Below are positions 61,923 through 64,000 of a stretch of DNA of 64,000 nt, one piece after another (the first letter of the stretch is position 1; each line of letters opens with the position of its first letter). The stretch is taken from the NCBI RefSeq assembly GCF_003443875.1, contig NZ_CP027482.1, forward strand, positions 1,612,001-1,676,000. Reading direction: 5' to 3'. The position numbers and the translations under genes were made by a program. The notes under the pieces are model-generated. The model was not told where the DNA came from and did not search any database. It was given only the letters and a program-made list of their open reading frames with translations. Origin of the DNA: Aeromicrobium sp. A1-2. GTDB lineage: Bacteria; Actinomycetota; Actinomycetes; Propionibacteriales; Nocardioidaceae.

Positions 61923-61932
61923 GCGGTGCAGA

Positions 61933-62361
61933 TCAGATCGCGACCGGGTTGACCCAGCGCAATTCGCTGAAACGAGCAAAGTCTGTGTCGGCCGAGGCCA
62001 GCGGAACACTGTGCTCGATCGCATACGCGGCCAGGTGTGCATCCGGAACGAGATTGCTGTGGATCTGGTACTTGTCGACCAGCGCGGAGAAGATCTCGAC
62101 GTGGTGCGGTGTCGTGGCAGGTATCCACGCGACCGGCGACGCGAGCCACGACTGCACGATTGCCCAGGCCTGCTGGCCAGAGATGGGGAAGCGGGACATG
62201 CGTGGGCTCGTCGTGAGTCTCATGAAAGCCAATAGCGAAGGCCACGGCAGACCAACCCGGACTTCACCGTTGAGCTGATCCTCCAACCATTGCCTGGCTG
62301 GCTCATGTGCGCTCGCCGAGGTGTTGGCTGCGTAGATCAAGATGTTCGCGTCAACGATCAT
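61933..62361 (-). CDS. vapC: VapC-type PIN-domain toxin
   Basis: The 142-residue PIN-domain RNase starts MIVDANILIYAANT with the first catalytic Asp (D4). Acidic residues follow in LVPDAHLAAYAIEH and LASADTDFARF. In the family such toxins cut tRNA or rRNA. Its start overlaps the antitoxin gene end by 11 nt. Confidence 0.88.
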   Translation of the reverse strand: MIVDANILIYAANTSASAHEPARQWLEDQLNGEVRVGLPWPSLLAFMRLTTSPRMSRFPISGQQAWAIVQSWLASPVAWIPATTPHHVEIFSALVDKYQIHSNLVPDAHLAAYAIEHSVPLASADTDFARFSELRWVNPVAI

Positions 62362-62590
62362 CGTTCGCCTCCGCCAGCTCCAGCGCTTCGGCCACATTGG
62401 ACACGTCTGTCATCTGGCCCAGATCTACCGTCGGCTGCACGAAGGCAGGCCGTTCGACGTCGGCACCCACCACCGAGGCACCGGCCCGAGCGAGCCGATT
62501 CACTGCCTCGCTGAAGCCCAGTTGCTCCAGGGCTCTCAGCCTTTCCACCACCGCGATGACATCGTCATCGAAATTCACCGTGCTCCTCAT
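62351..62590 (-). CDS. vapB: VapB-type antitoxin
   Basis: The 79-residue protein begins MRSTVNFDDDVIAVVERL, a ribbon-helix-helix pattern with LGFSEAVNRLARAG. The C-terminal tail (FVQPTVDLGQMTDVSN) would neutralise the toxin. AGGAG directly abuts the ATG. It is co-transcribed with vapC, and autoregulation is expected. Confidence 0.82.
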   Translation of the reverse strand: MRSTVNFDDDVIAVVERLRALEQLGFSEAVNRLARAGASVVGADVERPAFVQPTVDLGQMTDVSNVAEALELAEANDDR

Positions 62591-62648
62591 CTCCTGAGTG
62601 TACGTCGCGATGCGGGTCTCAACGCATCTTGATGCGCCGCTGTTGTTG

Positions 62649-63305
62649 CTACCAACTCGGTCGGTCATACTCGCGTCCCCACTCGGGCTCCATCCACACG
62701 GTCGTCGGCACAGGGTTGAGTCGCGCAGCAACCGCCGCGTCGAAGGACTCCTGTCGGCCATCCGTGACGTCTTCGAGAAGCCGGTCGACGAGATGCTCAA
62801 CCAGGTCGAGCGTGACCGTGCAGGTGGTGTAGCCGCTCCTGTTCGCCACGGGCTCAGATCGGTCGTAGCGGTTGGCGCTGCCAAGCGCCTTGTCGATCGC
62901 CTCGAAGTCCGCGCGGCGCAGGCATCCATGCGCTCGTGCTTGGAGCCGCAGGAATGTCATCAGGTAGCGAACTGCAGCGCGGTGTGTCCGTCGTTGGGCG
63001 CCCGGCGGGGAAAGCCACGGCTCCCCCACGAACGCCGGCAGTACCCGGATGAATGAACTCAGTCCGAGTGAGCGCAGCAGAGCATCGGCACCCAGGGTCG
63101 CCCGTTGCTGGGCGAGGTACGCGGCCAGTTCTGCGCCCAGCCAAGGCGCGACGTCAACCTCGGCAAGGAACACGGTCAGGTCGTCTGCGACCTGCACATA
63201 ACGTCTCCGCGTCTCGTGCGACCGGGCCTCGCCCTGGTCGACGATGAATTGCCGCATACCGACCGTCAGGTCGTCCTTGCGCGGTGCCGTCGCTTCCGGT
63301 TCCAT
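62649..63305 (-). CDS. Hypothetical protein
   Basis: I do not recognise this 218-residue soluble helical protein. ETRRRYVQVADDLTVFLAEV and GADALLRSLGLSSFIRVLP look like the SAM-type N-terminal helices of tyrosine recombinases, but no catalytic R...H-R-Y domain follows. ATG 63305 has GAGGAG upstream. It lies 58 bp upstream of vapB on the same strand and may be co-transcribed with it or independent. Confidence 0.6.
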   Translation of the reverse strand: MEPEATAPRKDDLTVGMRQFIVDQGEARSHETRRRYVQVADDLTVFLAEVDVAPWLGAELAAYLAQQRATLGADALLRSLGLSSFIRVLPAFVGEPWLSPPGAQRRTHRAAVRYLMTFLRLQARAHGCLRRADFEAIDKALGSANRYDRSEPVANRSGYTTCTVTLDLVEHLVDRLLEDVTDGRQESFDAAVAARLNPVPTTVWMEPEWGREYDRPSW

Positions 63306-63469
63306 GAGCACCCTCTCCTCGTTGATGCTCAACGCTGGCACGCGGCTGTCCCGACGGGCACCAGCACATTCAGGGCTGTGGATGAGGCGCGCTCTGCCGC
63401 GTGCTGTTGACGACGACAGCAAGCAGACCGCCTCTGTCGTGCGGGTCGCGGGCTGACAGACTCGACGTC

Positions 63470-64000
63470 ATGGACTGGGACACGCTGGGCAACGCGCTGG
63501 ACGAGATCAGCGGCACGCCGGACCGGGCCCCGCGGCTCGATGCGTACCGCGAGCTCCTGGCCGACCTCTCCCCCGGCGACGAGGGCTGGGCCGAGGTGCA
63601 GATGTGCCTGGCCGACGACCTGTTGACCGACGGGCACGTCGACGACGCGCGCACGGCGTACCAACTGGCGCTGGAGGACGGCGGGCGCACGGTTCTCGCG
63701 CCGGAGACCGGCCTGCTGGTGGTGGCCCTGACCGAGGGCGACAGCGCGCAAGTCGACGAGCTGCTCGCGTTGCTCCTGACCCGCAGCCGCGCCGAGGGAC
63801 TCGTGGTCGGCGACTACGCGTGGATCGGTGAGTCGCTCGAGGAGTCGGGTCGCCTGCGTGCCGCCCTGCGCTGGTTCACGATCCCGCTGCGGGACATCCA
63901 GCCCGGTGACATCGACCTCATGCCCATCGTGTGCCTCACCGGGCGCTGGCGGGTGCGGCGGGCGCTCGACCTGCCTGTCGACGCGTACGACGAGGCATAC
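63470..64000 (+). CDS. Repeat-helical (TPR-like) protein, cut by right edge
   Basis: An open frame from ATG 63470 runs to the window end (177 codons so far). It reads MDWDTLGNALDEISGTPDRA, then WAEVQMCLADDLLTDGHVDD, ARTAYQLALEDGG and IGESLEESGRLRAALRWF. Repeated helix pairs with small/large residue spacing suggest tetratricopeptide-like repeats. The function is unknown and the C-terminus is missing. Confidence 0.75.
   Translation, partial: MDWDTLGNALDEISGTPDRAPRLDAYRELLADLSPGDEGWAEVQMCLADDLLTDGHVDDARTAYQLALEDGGRTVLAPETGLLVVALTEGDSAQVDELLALLLTRSRAEGLVVGDYAWIGESLEESGRLRAALRWFTIPLRDIQPGDIDLMPIVCLTGRWRVRRALDLPVDAYDEAY

Noticed and set aside
1..64000. CRISPR arrays or rRNA genes
   Set aside because: No regularly spaced repeats and no conserved rRNA segments were seen.

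Overview
The window comes from a high-GC actinobacterium. Pro-tRNA, RecBCD, a PknB-like kinase with an FhaA-like FHA protein, a DUF2510 protein, actinobacterial NuoF-like/ApbE genes and frequent GTG/TTG starts with 4-nt gene overlaps all point to Actinomycetota. A Nocardioides/Aeromicrobium-like host is a guess from gene content, not shown by the sequence.

Layout. 1-881: a broken IS481-type transposase, cut by the left edge, beside a tRNA-Pro(GGG) gene. 1068-7090: a small membrane protein, then a minus-strand operon (AidB-like acyl-CoA dehydrogenase, carbon-nitrogen hydrolase-like protein without the catalytic cysteine, GAF-LuxR regulator) divergent from an FAD-dependent oxidoreductase. 7113-18277: pyruvate phosphate dikinase and a complete recC-recB-recD operon. 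18479-28593: mixed accessory and chromosomal genes: a DUF2510 protein, a DUF3841-like protein, a NERD-helicase with an S1-like/coiled-coil partner, a TY-Chap-like protein, an XRE regulator divergent from a VWA protein, an N-formylglutamate amidohydrolase-like protein, and a GIY-YIG-like gene set between a HAD gene remnant and an intact HAD gene.

28686-52953 is the main feature: an apparently complete Dpd (7-deazaguanine-in-DNA) modification and restriction island, visibly richer in A and T than its flanks. A minus-strand operon queC-queE-queD-folE2 would make preQ0 from GTP. Divergent from it, a plus-strand operon dpdC-dpdB1-dpdA-dpdB2 would place preQ0 in DNA and convert it to the amido form. 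Converging on that is a long, tightly overlapped minus-strand operon dpdE-F-G-H-I-J-K-D carrying helicases, an ATPase and a PLD-type nuclease, the presumed restriction arm. The unusual point is two full-length DGQQR (DpdB-type) paralogues flanking DpdA.

53215-58576: a two-component system followed by a translationally coupled redox operon (short secreted Ser/Thr-rich protein, ApbE flavin transferase, ferric-reductase-like membrane protein, NuoF-like protein, three-Cys ferredoxin), which looks like a membrane electron-transfer module based on covalent flavin. 58579-64000: a membrane-anchored Ser/Thr kinase and an FHA protein, a hypothetical protein, a VapBC toxin-antitoxin pair, a hypothetical protein, and a gene that runs off the right edge.
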